Counted from the stretch's first letter, positions 25,059 through 35,440 are shown. The stretch is DNA of 64,000 nucleotides from Bog-756 sp963841885 (GCA_963841885.1 CAWJEK010000021.1:186001-250000), one strand, 5' to 3'. Numbers and translations are program-made. Notes: generated by a model from the sequence alone, not told the origin.

Positions 25059-27348
25059 TCAGCCGGCGCTCGCCAGGGCGGCCGGTGGAGGGGTGAGGGA
25101 GACGACCGTCAGGCGCTGGGTGGGGCGTGTCAGCGCCACGTAGAGCGTGCGGAGACCGCGGGCCGTCTCGCCGGCGATCACCGCCGGCTCGACGACGACG
25201 ACCGAGTCGAACTCGAGTCCGTTGGCGGAGTCCGCCCCGAGCAGCACCAGAGGCTCGGACAGGCCACCCCGGCGCATGTCCCGGGCGTCGACCACCGGCG
25301 TCCCGGCCTGCTCGAGGGCGTCCGCCAGCACCGCCCGGAGCGAGTCGGGGGCGATGACCGCCACCCGGCCGGGCCGGACGGCGTCGACCTCCTCGGTGGC
25401 GGCGCGGGCCACGGCCCGGGCCAGGTCACCCGTCGTGGCCGGGCCCGTGTCGGAGGTGACCTGGATCATCCGCGGCTCGACCCCGGAGCGGCGGACCGGC
25501 TTCGGCGGCGTCAGCTCGGGGGCGGCGACGGCCAGGACCCGGGTGGCCACCGCCAGGACCTCGGCCGGGGTCCGGTAGCTCACCGTCAACTCGACGGTGC
25601 GCGACGGCCGGCGCCGGGGCAGGTGCGCCACGATGTCGTCCCACGACGAGGGCGCCCACGGGGCCGTCGCCTGGGCGATGTCACCGACCACGGTCATCGA
25701 GCCCGCCAGCGACCGGCGGGTCAGCATCCGGAGCTGCATGGGCGAGAGGTCCTGGACCTCGTCGATCACGATGTGCCCGTACTTGCGCAACGCCTCGTCG
25801 GAACCCCCGTTACGGGGCCCGAGCAGGTGACGGGCCTCGTCGACGAGGGCGGCGTCGGCGGGCGTCCAGGCCACGTCGTCGAACGACGACGAGCGGGCCC
25901 GGCGCAACAGGGCCTGCTCCTCGGCGGAGAGGACGCCCCGGGAGGCCGCGGCGATCAACGGCGGCGCCCCGTAGAGGTCGTGCAGCAGTTCGTGGGGCGA
26001 CAGGCGGGGCCACATGCGGTCGAGCGCCTCGGCCAGCTCCGGCACCCGCCGCACCTTGCGGGAGAAGTCCTCGAAGTCGAACTCCTCGTCGTCGAGCTCG
26101 GACGGGTCCTCGTAGCCCGGGAAGGCGGTCACCGATGTGCTGCCCATGCCCAGGCGCTGCTGGGTCTGTCGGGCCCGGTCGGCCAGGACCTGGGCCACCG
26201 ACTGCTCCACCAGGCGGCGGCGCGCGTTGTGGGTGCCCGGCCGGCGGCGGGCGCCCTCGACGATCGTCCGGGTGTCGCCGGCCGTCAGGCGGAGCAGGAG
26301 CGCCCCGTAGGGCACCACGACATCCTCGGCCAGGGGGCGCTGACGGGTGCGGACGGCGCGGGCCACCACCTTGGCCATCCGGACGTCGCCCTTGAGGCGG
26401 GCCACGTCGGCCGGTCCGTTCTCCCTGATCCGGATCTCGGGGACGAGGCCGGCCACCGTCGACAGGGTCACCCCCGTTTCGCCCAACGACGGCAGGACCT
26501 GCTCGATGTAGCGCAGGAACAGCGGGTTGGGGCCGACCACCAGGACGCCCTGGCGCTCGAGCGGGAACCGGTGGGTGTACAGCAGGTACGCGGCCCGGTG
26601 CAGGGCCACCGCCGTCTTACCGGTCCCGGGACCGCCCTGGACGACCAGCACGCCGCTCAGCGGTGAGCGGATGATCTCGTCCTGTTCGGCCTGGATGGTG
26701 GAGACGATGTCCGTCATGCGGCCCGACGCGCGCCCGGTCGAGGGCCGCCAGGAGAGCCGCCGGACCCCCGATGGGGAGATCGCCCTCGATGAGCTCGCCC
26801 CCGGTGTCCACCGGCCGGGCCACCCCGTCGGCCCCCTCCACGGTGTCGGACGGGGTACCCGCCACCCGGAACCGCTCGTCCTCCACACTGATCACGGTGC
26901 GGCCCTGGAGAGCCAGATGGCGCCGCAGCACGAGGCCGAGCGGGTCGCGGCCCGTCGCCCGGTAGAAGGGCTCGGCCACCGGAGCCCGCCAGTCCACCAC
27001 GAGCGGCTCGTGGTCGGGGCCGTGGATCGCCAGCCGGCCGATGTGGAACGTCTCGGTGGCCCGTCCGGCCGCTCCGCCGTCGCCGTCGGCGTCCGGGTCG
27101 GCCACCCCGTCGTCGACGGAGCGGTCGATCCGGCCGAAGGTCAGGGCCTGGTCGCCGATGTCGAGCTGTTCGAGTCGGGCGAGGCTGGTGCGGACGATCA
27201 CGTCCCGCTCGGTCCGGGACTGGAAGGTGCCACCCCTGCCCAGGTCGAGCACCCCCTCGAGCATCGAATTGGCGTCGCCCCGCATGGCGTCCAGCCGGGC
27301 ATAGGCGAGATCGACGAACTCCTGCTCGGCCTCCAGCTCCGACTCCAC
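25059..27348 (-). CDS. HelD/HelR-type RNA polymerase recycling ATPase (one frameshift)
   Basis: Superfamily 1 helicase-like protein of about 762 residues. It begins with a helical segment (EAEQEFVDLAYARLDAMR) matching the N-terminal coiled coil that HelD proteins insert into the RNA polymerase secondary channel. The ATPase core has Walker A GGPGTGKTAVALHRAAYLL, a VIDEVQDLSPMQLRML Walker B and a C-terminal YVALTRPTQRL motif VI. Actinobacterial relatives remove stalled RNA polymerase and can give rifampicin tolerance. A frameshift near 26715 splits the two halves. GTG start with AGGAGG 7 nt upstream. A generic UvrD/Rep helicase is less likely because of the N-terminus. Confidence 0.8.
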
Positions 27349-27470
27349 GCCCCACCTCCTGTCTGCATCGGGGGCCTACCCTGCCCCGGCGCCCGGCTCC
27401 ACCACCGGCTCAGGGGAACCCTCGATTGTAGGCGCCCGCGACCGCATCCGCGCCGGGGCCGCCGGGCGCT

Positions 27471-27499
27471 CCGGGGGTCGGCCCCCCGGTATCTAGACT
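27471..27499 (+). promoter_or_regulatory. hemE promoter: inverted repeat and -10 box (TAGACT)
   Basis: TAGACT at 27494-27499 fits TANNNT and ends 6 nt before the hemE ATG at 27506, so the message is probably leaderless. Just upstream CCGGGGG (27471-27477) pairs with CCCCCGG (27483-27489) across the spacer, where a regulator could bind; this last point is inference. Confidence 0.45.
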
Positions 27500-27505
27500 C
27501 GGCGC

Positions 27506-28603
27506 ATGTCCACCGCAGCGCCCCGCGCGCCCGGCGAGGTGCCTGCACCCGGTCGATTCGACGACGCACCGTTCATCCGGGCCTGCCGCGGCGAGCCCGT
27601 GCCCCATGTGCCGGTGTGGTTCATGCGCCAGGCCGGACGGGCGTTGCCCGAGTACCGGGCCGCCCGCGGCCCGGGCAGCATCCTCGACGCCATCCGCCAG
27701 CCCGACCTGGTGGCCGAGCTGACCTGCCAGCCGGTCGACCGCTACCGGACCGACGCCGCCATCTTCTTCAGCGACATCGTGGTGCCCGCCGCCGCGGTGG
27801 GCTTCGGGGTGGACATCGCCCCGGGCACGGGTCCCGTGGTGTCCGAGCCGTTCCGGTCGGCCGACGACCTCGTCCGGCTGCGGCCACTGGAGCCCGAGGT
27901 CGACACCCCCTACGTGGTCGAGGCCGTGCGTCAGCTGGCCAAGACGCTCGAGGTGCCACTCATCGGATTCGCCGGGGGGCCGTTCACCGTGGCCAGCTAC
28001 CTCGTCGAGGGCGGTCCGTCGAAGAACTTCACCAAGGTCAAGTCCCTGATGCACGGCGAACCCGGTCTCTGGCACGCCCTGATCGAGCGGCTGACCGACA
28101 TGGCGCTGGCGTCGTTGCGGTCGCAGCTCGACGCCGGGGCCTCCGCCGTCCAGGTGTTCGACAGCTGGGCCGGCATCCTCACCCCCCGGCACTATGCCGA
28201 GCTCGTCCTGCCCGCCACCCGGCGGCTCTTCGCCGACCTCGAGGCCTCGCACCCCGGCACCCCGACCATCCTCTTCGGCGTCGGCACCGGTGAGCTCCTC
28301 CCCCTGATGGCCACGGCCGGCACGTCGGTGGTCGGCATCGACTGGCGGGTACCGCTCGACGAGGCCCGGCGGCGGGTGGGGCCCGGCACCGCGGTCCAGG
28401 GCAACCTCGATCCGGCCATGTGCCTCGGCCGGTGGGACGTGGCGGCGGCGGAGACCCGGGAGGTGCTCCAGCAGGCCGGCACCGCCCCCGGCCACATCTT
28501 CAACCTCGGCCACGGGGTCCTGCCCGAGACCGATCCCGGCATCCTCGAGCAGGTGGCGGCGCTGGTGCACGCCGAGGGCCGCGCCGGCGTGGCCCCCGCA
28601 TGA
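27506..28603 (+). CDS. hemE: Uroporphyrinogen decarboxylase
   Basis: A 365-residue cytoplasmic enzyme converting uroporphyrinogen III to coproporphyrinogen III in haem synthesis. Signature WFMRQAGRALPEYR near residue 36, the active-site Asp in AAIFFSDIVVP, GFAGGPFTVASYLVEGG near 153, DSWAGIL near 218 and HGVLPETDPG at the C-terminus are intact. First gene of hemE-hemH-hemY-lnt, preceded by a probable leaderless promoter. Confidence 0.95.
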   Translation: MSTAAPRAPGEVPAPGRFDDAPFIRACRGEPVPHVPVWFMRQAGRALPEYRAARGPGSILDAIRQPDLVAELTCQPVDRYRTDAAIFFSDIVVPAAAVGFGVDIAPGTGPVVSEPFRSADDLVRLRPLEPEVDTPYVVEAVRQLAKTLEVPLIGFAGGPFTVASYLVEGGPSKNFTKVKSLMHGEPGLWHALIERLTDMALASLRSQLDAGASAVQVFDSWAGILTPRHYAELVLPATRRLFADLEASHPGTPTILFGVGTGELLPLMATAGTSVVGIDWRVPLDEARRRVGPGTAVQGNLDPAMCLGRWDVAAAETREVLQQAGTAPGHIFNLGHGVLPETDPGILEQVAALVHAEGRAGVAPA

Positions 28604-28628
28604 GGGGCACCGTTCCCGGGGTGCGGCC

Positions 28629-29567
28629 ATGACGACCGGCGTGCTGGTCATGGCCCACGGGACGCCGGACACCCCGGAGGAGATCGAAGCCTTCTACACC
28701 CGCATCCGGCGCGGACGGCCCCCCACGCCCGAGCTGTTGGCCGAGCTGACCGGCCGCTACGAGGCCATCGGCGGCACGTCCCCCCTGACGGAGCGCACCC
28801 GGGCCCAGGTCGACGGTCTGGCCGCCGCCCTCGAGGCGGCCGCACCCGGGAGGTTCACGGTCCGGCTGGGCACCAAGTACGTCCATCCCACCATCGAGGA
28901 GGCGGTCGCCGACCTGTCCGCCGGGGCGGTCGACCGCATCGTCGGCGTCGTGCTGACGCCCCACCAGTCGACGATGGGGTCGGGCGAGTACTTCGAGCGG
29001 GCCCGGGCCGCGGCCGGGTCGGCGGTCCCGCCGCTCGACCTGACCGTGGTGCCCTCGTGGTACCGGGCTCCCGGCCTCGACGACCTCCTGGCGGTCCGCA
29101 CCCGCGCCGTCCTGGACGGCCTGGATCCGGCGGCGCGGACCCGGACGGCGGTGTTCTTCACCGCCCACAGCCTTCCCCAGCGGGTCGTGGCCGAGGGCGA
29201 CCCCTATCCCGACCAGGTGGCCCGGTCCGGGGTGGAGGTGGCCGCCCGGCTGGGTCTGGACGACGATCCGACCGTGACCTGGGGAACGGCATGGCAGAGC
29301 GCGGGGCGCACGGCCGATCCGTGGATCGGCCCCGACCTCCTGGTCGAGATGGACCGGGTGGCCGCCGAAGGGGCGACCGCCGTGGTGGTGTGCCCGGTCG
29401 GCTTCGTCTCGGACCACCTGGAGGTCCTCTACGACCTCGACATCGAGGCCCGCGACCGCGCCGACAGCCTGGGCGTCGCCTTCGCCCGGACACCGTCGCT
29501 CAACGACGACCCCACCTTCCTGGCCCTGCTGGCCGACGTCGTCCTCGGCGCCGCCGGCCCGGCGTGA
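28629..29567 (+). CDS. hemH: Ferrochelatase (coproporphyrin III type)
   Basis: A 312-residue ferrochelatase inserting Fe(II) into a porphyrin. It has the catalytic histidine in FTAHSLPQRV (about residue 180) and the conserved GFVSDHLEVLYDLDIEA with the second-site glutamate (about 262). In actinobacteria this enzyme normally acts on coproporphyrin III, followed by ChdC/HemQ. The order next to a HemY-type oxidase supports that pathway. ATG at 28629 follows hemE by 25 nt; the stop shares one base with the hemY start. Confidence 0.9.
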   Translation: MTTGVLVMAHGTPDTPEEIEAFYTRIRRGRPPTPELLAELTGRYEAIGGTSPLTERTRAQVDGLAAALEAAAPGRFTVRLGTKYVHPTIEEAVADLSAGAVDRIVGVVLTPHQSTMGSGEYFERARAAAGSAVPPLDLTVVPSWYRAPGLDDLLAVRTRAVLDGLDPAARTRTAVFFTAHSLPQRVVAEGDPYPDQVARSGVEVAARLGLDDDPTVTWGTAWQSAGRTADPWIGPDLLVEMDRVAAEGATAVVVCPVGFVSDHLEVLYDLDIEARDRADSLGVAFARTPSLNDDPTFLALLADVVLGAAGPA

Positions 29568-31094
29568 TGGCCGCCGACGACTCCCCCGACCGTCCGACCG
29601 TCGCCGTCGTCGGCGGCGGCATGGCCGGTCTGGCGGCGGCCTGGGAGCTGTCCGGCTCGGGCGCCGGTGGCCCGGGGCCCCGCATCGTGGTCCTGGAGGC
29701 CGGCAGCCGGGTCGGGGGCAAGGTCCGATCCACCGAGTTCTGCGGGCGCACCGTCGACGTGGCCGCCGACGCGTTCCTGGCCCGACGACCCGAGGCCACC
29801 CGGCTGTGCGACGAGCTCGGCCTGGCCGACGCGCTGGTGGCCCCGGGCGCCAGCGGCGCGTCGCTGTGGGTGCGCGGCCGCCTGCGGATGATGCCCGGCG
29901 GAGTGAACCTGGGAGTGCCCACCCGGGCGTGGCCCATGGTCCGCTCGGGCATCCTCGGACCGGCCGGTCTCGTCCGGGCCGGGGTCGACCTGGTCCTGCC
30001 GCACCGCGGCGATCCCCAGGACACCGCCGACCGGTCGGTGGGTGACATCGTCGGGTCGCGGCTGGGCCACGAGGTGGTCGAGCGCCTGGTCGACCCCCTG
30101 GTCGGGGGGATCCATGCCGGCGGTGTCGACGACCTGAGTGCCGAGGCCACCTTCCCACCGCTGCTGGCCGCCTCCCGCCGGTCCGGGAGCCTGATCCGGG
30201 CCCTGCGACCACCGGCCGCGCCGGCGGCGTCCCCCACCGGCCCGCCCCCGCCCGTCTTCTGGTCGCTGGAGGGTGGCAACGCCCGCCTGCCCGCCGAGCT
30301 GGGCGCCGCCCTGTCGGCACGCGGCGTGGCCATCCGCACGGGGGTGGCCGTGGAGTCGATGGACCGGCTGCCGACCGGCGACGGCGCGACGTGGCGCCTG
30401 GTCCTGGCCGGTGACGCCGGCACCGTGCCCGGGGCCCAGGGATCCTCCGACACCGTTCGGACGCTGGACGTCGACGCCGTCGTGCTGGCCGTGCCGGCCG
30501 GTCAGGCCGGCGGGCTCCTGATCGACCACGCCCCCCGGGCCGCGTCGATCCTCGGTGCCGTCGAGCACGCCTCGGTCACGGTGATCACCCTGTCGATGCC
30601 GGCCGGGGCGGTCCGGACCCCGCTGGTCGGCACCGGCTTCCTCGTCCCCCGCACGTCGACCATCGACGGTCGGACGCCCGCTCATCACCGGCGGCACCTA
30701 CCTCTCCCGCAAGTGGCCGGGGCTGGCACGCCCCGAGGACGAGCTCCTCCGGCTGTCGGTCGGCCGGTTCGGTGACACCCGGCCCGACACCCTCGACGAC
30801 GACGAGCTCACGGCCGCGGTGGTCGCCGAGCTGTCCGCCGTGCTCGAGGTCACCGGGCCGCCGCGGGCGTCGATGGTCACCCGGTGGGACGGTGCCTTCC
30901 CGCAGTACCGGGTGGGCCACCTGGAGCGCACCGCGATGATCGAGCAGGCCGTGGCCGAGCTCCCGGGCGTGGCCGTGGCGGGCAGCGCCTACCGCGGCGT
31001 GGGCATCCCGGCGGTGGTCGGATCGGGGCGGGCGGCGGCCACCGAGGTGCTGGCCTCCCTCGACGGAACCGCACCGGCCCGAAGCGGGGCATGA
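29567..31094 (+). CDS. hemY: Coproporphyrinogen III / protoporphyrinogen oxidase, HemY type (one frameshift)
   Basis: FAD-dependent oxidase of about 508 residues that aromatises coproporphyrinogen III (CgoX) or protoporphyrinogen IX. FAD motif VAVVGGGMAGLAAAWEL at the start, VLEAGSRVGGKVRS after it, VDPLVGGIHAGGVDDLS in the middle and WDGAFPQYRVGH and YRGVGIPAVVGSGR near the end identify the family. One extra base near 30680 (in ACGCCCGC) breaks the frame. It overlaps hemH by one base and lnt by four, so the four genes are one operon. Confidence 0.9.
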
Positions 31095-32827
31095 CCGCCG
31101 GGCCGGAGGGTGTCGCCGCCCCGGCCCCCGCCCCGCCGACCGGTGGCGAACCGGACGCCGTCCCGGCCGACGCCGTGCCGTGGCGGCCGTCCCGACTGCG
31201 CATGAGGCGGAGCCATCCGGACCGGGTGGACCCCCCGCGGGGTGGGGTGGCGCTGCCCGCCCTGGTCGCCGGGCTGGGGCTGGCGCTCTCGCTCCCACCC
31301 TGGGGGTTCTGGGGCCTGGCCTTCCCGGCGGCGGGACTGCTCTGGTGGCGGCTCGGCGGCCTGGCGCCCCGCACCCGGCTGTGGGCCGGCTGGCTGGCCG
31401 GGCTCGGCTGCTACGTGCCCGGCCTGATGTGGACCCGGTCCTTCACCCTGGCCGGGGCGGTCGTGCTGATCGCGCTGGAGGCGGTGTTCATGGGCGTCGC
31501 CTGTCTCGCCGTCCCCCGCGGACCGGTGGTGGCGCGGGCGCTGGCCTTCCCGGCCGCCATGACCCTGGCCGAGGCCGTACGCCAGACGTGGCCGTTCGGG
31601 GGCCTGCCCATCGGCGGCGTGTTCCTCGGACAGGCCGACGGTCCCGTCCTGGGCGTGGCCCGCCTGGGCGGACCCCTCGGCCTCACGGCCGTCGTCTACG
31701 TGGGTGGGGTGGCGGTCGGGGCGGCGGTCACGTTCGTCGTGCGCCTGTGGCGGGGCCACCGCCGGGTGGTGGCGTTCGACCGGGCCCTCCCGAGAGCCCG
31801 GGGCCGACCCGGCGTGGCGCCGGTCCATCGCCGGGCTCGGGACCCTGGCCGCCACCGCGGCGGTCGCGCTGGTGACGGTGGTGGCCGTCACCGCGGTGGC
31901 GGCCGGTGCACCCGACGGCGGACCGGCCGTCGGCTCGGTGGCGGCGGTGGCCGTGCAGGGGGGTGGTGTGCGCGGGTTCTCCAAGTCGCAGGTCGCTCCG
32001 GCCACGGTGCTGCACGCGGCGATGGTGGCCACCGACCGGCTGCTGCCGGCCCCGGACGCCGGTGGCCCCGAACTCGTGCTGTGGCCCGAGGACGTCGTGT
32101 CGCTGCCCGATCCCCTCGGGGACGATCCCGAGGAGGGTGTGCTGTCCCACCTGGCCGTGGCCCTGCACGCCACCCTGGTGGTCGGCGTGACCGAGGACGT
32201 CTCGGCGACGGCGTTCCGCAACGAGGTGGTCGCCTTCGGCCCCGACGGCTCGCTGGTGGCCCGCTACGAGAAGGTCCATCGCGTCCCCTTCGGCGAGTAC
32301 GTGCCCTACCGCTCCTTCGTCTCCCACCTGGCCGACCTGTCGGCCGTGCCCCTCGACGCCGTGCCCGGGCACGGCACCGGTCTGCTCACCACGCCGGCCG
32401 GGAAGCTGGGGGCGATGATCTCCTACGAGGTCTTCTACGCCGACCGGGGCCGGTCGGCCGTGCGCGCCGGCGCCCAGGTGCTGATCGTGCCGACCAACAC
32501 GTCGTCCTACGCCACCGCCCAGGTGCCGACCCAGGAGATCGCCGCCAGCGAGGTGCAGGCCGTCCAGCAGGGGCGCGACCTGCTGCAGTCGGCGCCCACC
32601 GGGTACTCGGCGTGGGTCACCCACCGGGGCGTGCTGCTGGCCCGGCTCGGTCCTCGGGGCCCGGCAGCTCGTGCCGGCCACGCTCGGCCTGCGGACGGGT
32701 TGGACGGTCGTACGTGCGGTGGGGTGACGGGCCGGTGCTCGGGCTGGCGGCCGTCGCCCTGCTCCTCGGCTGGTGGCTGGCCGTGCGCCCGCGCCGACGG
32801 CCCGCACCCGGGGCGTCGCGCCCCTGA
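31091..32827 (+). CDS. lnt: Apolipoprotein N-acyltransferase-like protein (three frameshifts)
   Basis: Membrane enzyme that adds the third acyl chain to lipoproteins. About 578 residues: several N-terminal spans (starting ALVAGLGLALSLPPWGF) then a nitrilase-fold domain. Catalytic Glu in LWPEDVV and Lys in YEKVHRVPFGEYVP are present, but the position of the nucleophilic cysteine reads Ser (MISYEVF, codon 32421-32423). Frameshifts near 31795, 32655 and 32712. A hydrophilic N-terminal extension of about 45 residues precedes the first span. ATG overlaps the hemY stop. The function is likely but the Ser makes activity uncertain. Confidence 0.78.
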   Translation: MTAGPEGVAAPAPAPPTGGEPDAVPADAVPWRPSRLRMRRSHPDRVDPPRGGVALPALVAGLGLALSLPPWGFWGLAFPAAGLLWWRLGGLAPRTRLWAGWLAGLGCYVPGLMWTRSFTLAGAVVLIALEAVFMGVACLAVPRGPVVARALAFPAAMTLAEAVRQTWPFGGLPIGGVFLGQADGPVLGVARLGGPLGLTAVVYVGGVAVGAAVTFVVRLWRGHRRVVAFDRALPRARGRPGVAPVHRRARDPGRHRGGRAGDGGGRHRGGGRCTRRRTGRRLGGGGGRAGGWCARVLQVAGRSGHGAARGDGGHRPAAAGPGRRWPRTRAVARGRRVAARSPRGRSRGGCAVPPGRGPARHPGGRRDRGRLGDGVPQRGGRLRPRRLAGGPLREGPSRPLRRVRALPLLRLPPGRPVGRAPRRRARARHRSAHHAGREAGGDDLLRGLLRRPGPVGRARRRPGADRADQHVVLRHRPGADPGDRRQRGAGRPAGARPAAVGAHRVLGVGHPPGRAAGPARSSGPGSSCRPRSACGRVGRSYVRWGDGPVLGLAAVALLLGWWLAVRPRRRPAPGASRP

Positions 32828-33313
32828 CTCGTAGTAGCCGGAGTGGATGTACACGCAGGGGATGCCCATGGCGTGGAACATGGCGAAGTTGTTGGGGTCG
32901 TCCTCGAAGGCGAGGCGCAGGTCGAAGCCGAAGTGGCGCAGCTCGTCCACCGAGTCCCGCTTGTACCAGGTCACCTGGGAGTAGTCCCCCCGGGCCCGCA
33001 TCACGAGCAGGTCCCACCGCAGGTCGTAGCGCTCGAGCCAGGCCAGCGTCTGGGGCTGGACCCGCATGGGCCGTCCCGTCAGCAGGACGATCTGCAGCTT
33101 CGGGTCGAGCAGCTCGAGGACCCGCGCCAGCTCGTCGATGACCGCGTCCTCACCACAGGCGTCGAAGAAGGCGTCCCAGTCGCGCCGACCCTGCTCGATG
33201 AAGTGCTGGCGCCCGACGGCGTCGGACAGCACGCCGTCCATGTCGAAGACGACCGCCTCGCCGGGTTGCTCGATCCGTCCGTGGTGCCAGGCCCAGTTCC
33301 CCGGGTCGCCCAC
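32507..33313 (-). CDS. HAD-superfamily phosphatase domain protein
   Basis: The first 165 residues form a HAD-like phosphatase: VVFDMDGVLSD (motif I), LLTGRPMRV (motif II), a Lys in WYKRDSVDEL and AFEDDPNNFAMF (motif IV). The pattern resembles the phosphatase domain of polynucleotide-kinase-type proteins. After HSGYYES the open frame runs another 105 residues antisense to the 3' end of lnt with low-complexity sequence, so the true stop is probably near 32825 and lost by an error. Starts three bases after acs, as its downstream partner. Substrate unknown. Confidence 0.65.
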   Translation of the reverse strand: MGDPGNWAWHHGRIEQPGEAVVFDMDGVLSDAVGRQHFIEQGRRDWDAFFDACGEDAVIDELARVLELLDPKLQIVLLTGRPMRVQPQTLAWLERYDLRWDLLVMRARGDYSQVTWYKRDSVDELRHFGFDLRLAFEDDPNNFAMFHAMGIPCVYIHSGYYESGARRPGCGPSARAHGQPPAEEQGDGRQPEHRPVTPPHVRPSNPSAGRAWPARAAGPRGPSRASSTPRWVTHAEYPVGADCSRSRPCWTACTSLAAISWVGTWAVA

Positions 33314-33316
33314 CGC

Positions 33317-35354
33317 CTATTCCTCGCCGGGCGACGCCGCCGACAGCCGTCGGATCTCCTCCACCACGGCCGGGTCGGCCAGGGTGGTGGTGTCGCCCAG
33401 GGACCGGCCCTCGGCCACGTCCCGCAGCAGGCGTCGCATGATCTTGCCGCTGCGCGTCTTCGGCAGCTCGTCGGTGAAGATCACCGTCTTCGGCCGGGCG
33501 ATGGGCCCGATCTTGGTGGCCACGTGGGCCCGCAGCTCCTGACCGCGCTCGTCGGACGCCTCGCCGGCGTCGGCCACCAGCGTCACGAAGGCCACGATGG
33601 ACTGTCCGGTGGTGGGATCGATGGCCCCGACCACGGCCGACTCGGCGACCAGGTGGTGGTCGACGAGCGCCGACTCCACCTCGGTGGTGGAGATGCGGTG
33701 GCCGGACACGTTCATGACGTCATCGACCCGGCCGAGCAGCCACAGGTAGCCGTCGTCGTCGATCTTGGCGCCGTCACCCGCGAAGTACCGCCCCTCGAAG
33801 CGGCTCCAGTACGTGTCCCGGTAGCGCTCGGGGTCGCCGTAGATGCCGCGCAGCATCGCCGGCCAGGGGGTGGTGAGGGTCAGGTAGCCACCGCCACGCT
33901 CGATCGCCACTCCCTCCTCGTCGACCACCTCCACCCCGATGCCGGGGAGCGGGAAGGTGGCCGACCCCGGCTTGGTGGTGGTGAGCCCGGGCAGCGGGCT
34001 GATCATGATGGCCCCGGTCTCGGTCTGCCACCACGTGTCGACCACCGGGCAACGGCCGCCGCCGATGTGCTCGGCGTACCACATCCACGCCTCGGGGTTG
34101 ATGGGCTCCCCCACCGAGCCCAGCAGGCGGAGGCTGGACAGGTCGTGCTTGGCCGGCTCCTCGGGACCCCACTTCATGAACGTCCGGATGGCCGTCGGCG
34201 CGCAGTAGAGCGTGGTGACGCCGTAGCGCTCGATGATCGACCACCAGCGGTCCCGGCCCGGGGTGTCGGGGGTCCCCTCGTACATCACCGACGTGGCGCC
34301 GTTGGCCAGCGGCCCGTAGACGATGTAGCTGTGCCCCGTGACCCAGCCGATGTCGGCCGCCGCCCAGTAGACGTCCTCGTCGGGACGGAGGTCGAACACC
34401 ACCTTGTGGGTGTAGGCCACCTGGGTGAGGTAGCCCCCGGTGGTGTGCATGATGCCCTTGGGGGCGGCCGTGGTGCCCGACGTGTAGAGGATGAACAGCA
34501 GGTCCTCGGCCTCCATCGCCTCCGGTTCGCACGTCTCCTCGGGCGCCCCGCCGGCCGCCGGGTCCTCGCCCGTCATCAGCTCGTGCCACCAGTGGTCACG
34601 GCCCCCGGTCATGGCCACGGGCCCGCCGACCGTGTCGGCCGCCGTCCGCTCCACCACCACCACGTGGTCGACACACGGCGTCTCGGCCACGGCCACGTCC
34701 ACGTTGCCCTTCAGGCCCACCCCCTGTCCCCTCCGCCAGCCCCCGTCGGCGGTGACCACCACCCGGGCCTCGGCGTCGAGGATCCGGTCCCGCAACGCAT
34801 CCGAGGAGAACCCTCCGAACACCACCGAGTGGACGGCCCCGATGCGCGCGACAGGCGAGCATGGTGACGGCCAGTTCGGGCACCATCGGCATGTAGACGG
34901 CCACCCGGTCCCCCCGTGCCACGCCCAGGCCGCGCAGGACGTTGGCGAACCGGCAGACCTCCACCAGGAGGTCCGCGTAGCTGATCGTGCGGGTGTCGCC
35001 CGGCTCCCCCTCCCAGTGGTACGCCACCTTGTCGCCCCGGCCGGCGGCCACGTGGCGGTCGAGGCAGTTGTACGACACGTTGAGGGTGCCCCCGTCGAAC
35101 CAGCGGGCGAAGGGCAGATCCCACGACAGGACGGTGTCCCACGGCCGGAACCAGTCGAGGGCGCCGGCCTGCTGGGCCCAGAAGTCCGGCCCCGACCGGG
35201 CGGCCTCGTCGTAGACGGCCGGGTCGCCCACCACCGCCCGCTCGCGGAAGGCGTCGGGCGGAGGGAAGACCCGCTCCTCGGTGAAGTAGTCCTCGATGGT
35301 CGCCTCGTGGCTGGTCTCTTCGGGCACTGCTCCCCCTTGGCTGCTCGTCGTCAC
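33317..35354 (-). CDS. acs: Acetyl-CoA synthetase (one frameshift)
   Basis: AMP-forming acetate:CoA ligase of about 678 residues in the cytoplasm. Motifs in order: LDWFRPWDTVLSWD in the N-terminal Acs domain, VVFGGFS, the P-loop YTSGTTAAPKGIMHTTGG, WWQTETGAIMISPLPG, YFAGDGAKIDDDGYLWLLGR, and the C-terminal PKTRSGKIMRR with the lysine that is acetylated to switch the enzyme off in many bacteria. One extra base near 34850 (GCGCGCGAC region) shifts the frame. GTG start at 35354. Confidence 0.94.
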
Positions 35355-35440
35355 AGGTGTCCGCGGGACCCCCGTCCGAGGGCCCGGAACCGACGTCGTC
35401 CCAGGTCCGGGACGTCCCGCCCACGACTCCTGACCGCCCC

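Noticed and set aside
27349..27505. tRNA in the divergent gap before hemE
   Set aside because: No cloverleaf, TTCGA-type T-loop or CCA end; the gap is explained by promoters. The other gaps likewise show no tRNA features.
32843..34867. 674-codon plus-strand open frame opposite acs
   Set aside because: Antisense to acs motifs; composition Val/Gly/His/Asp-rich, no family.
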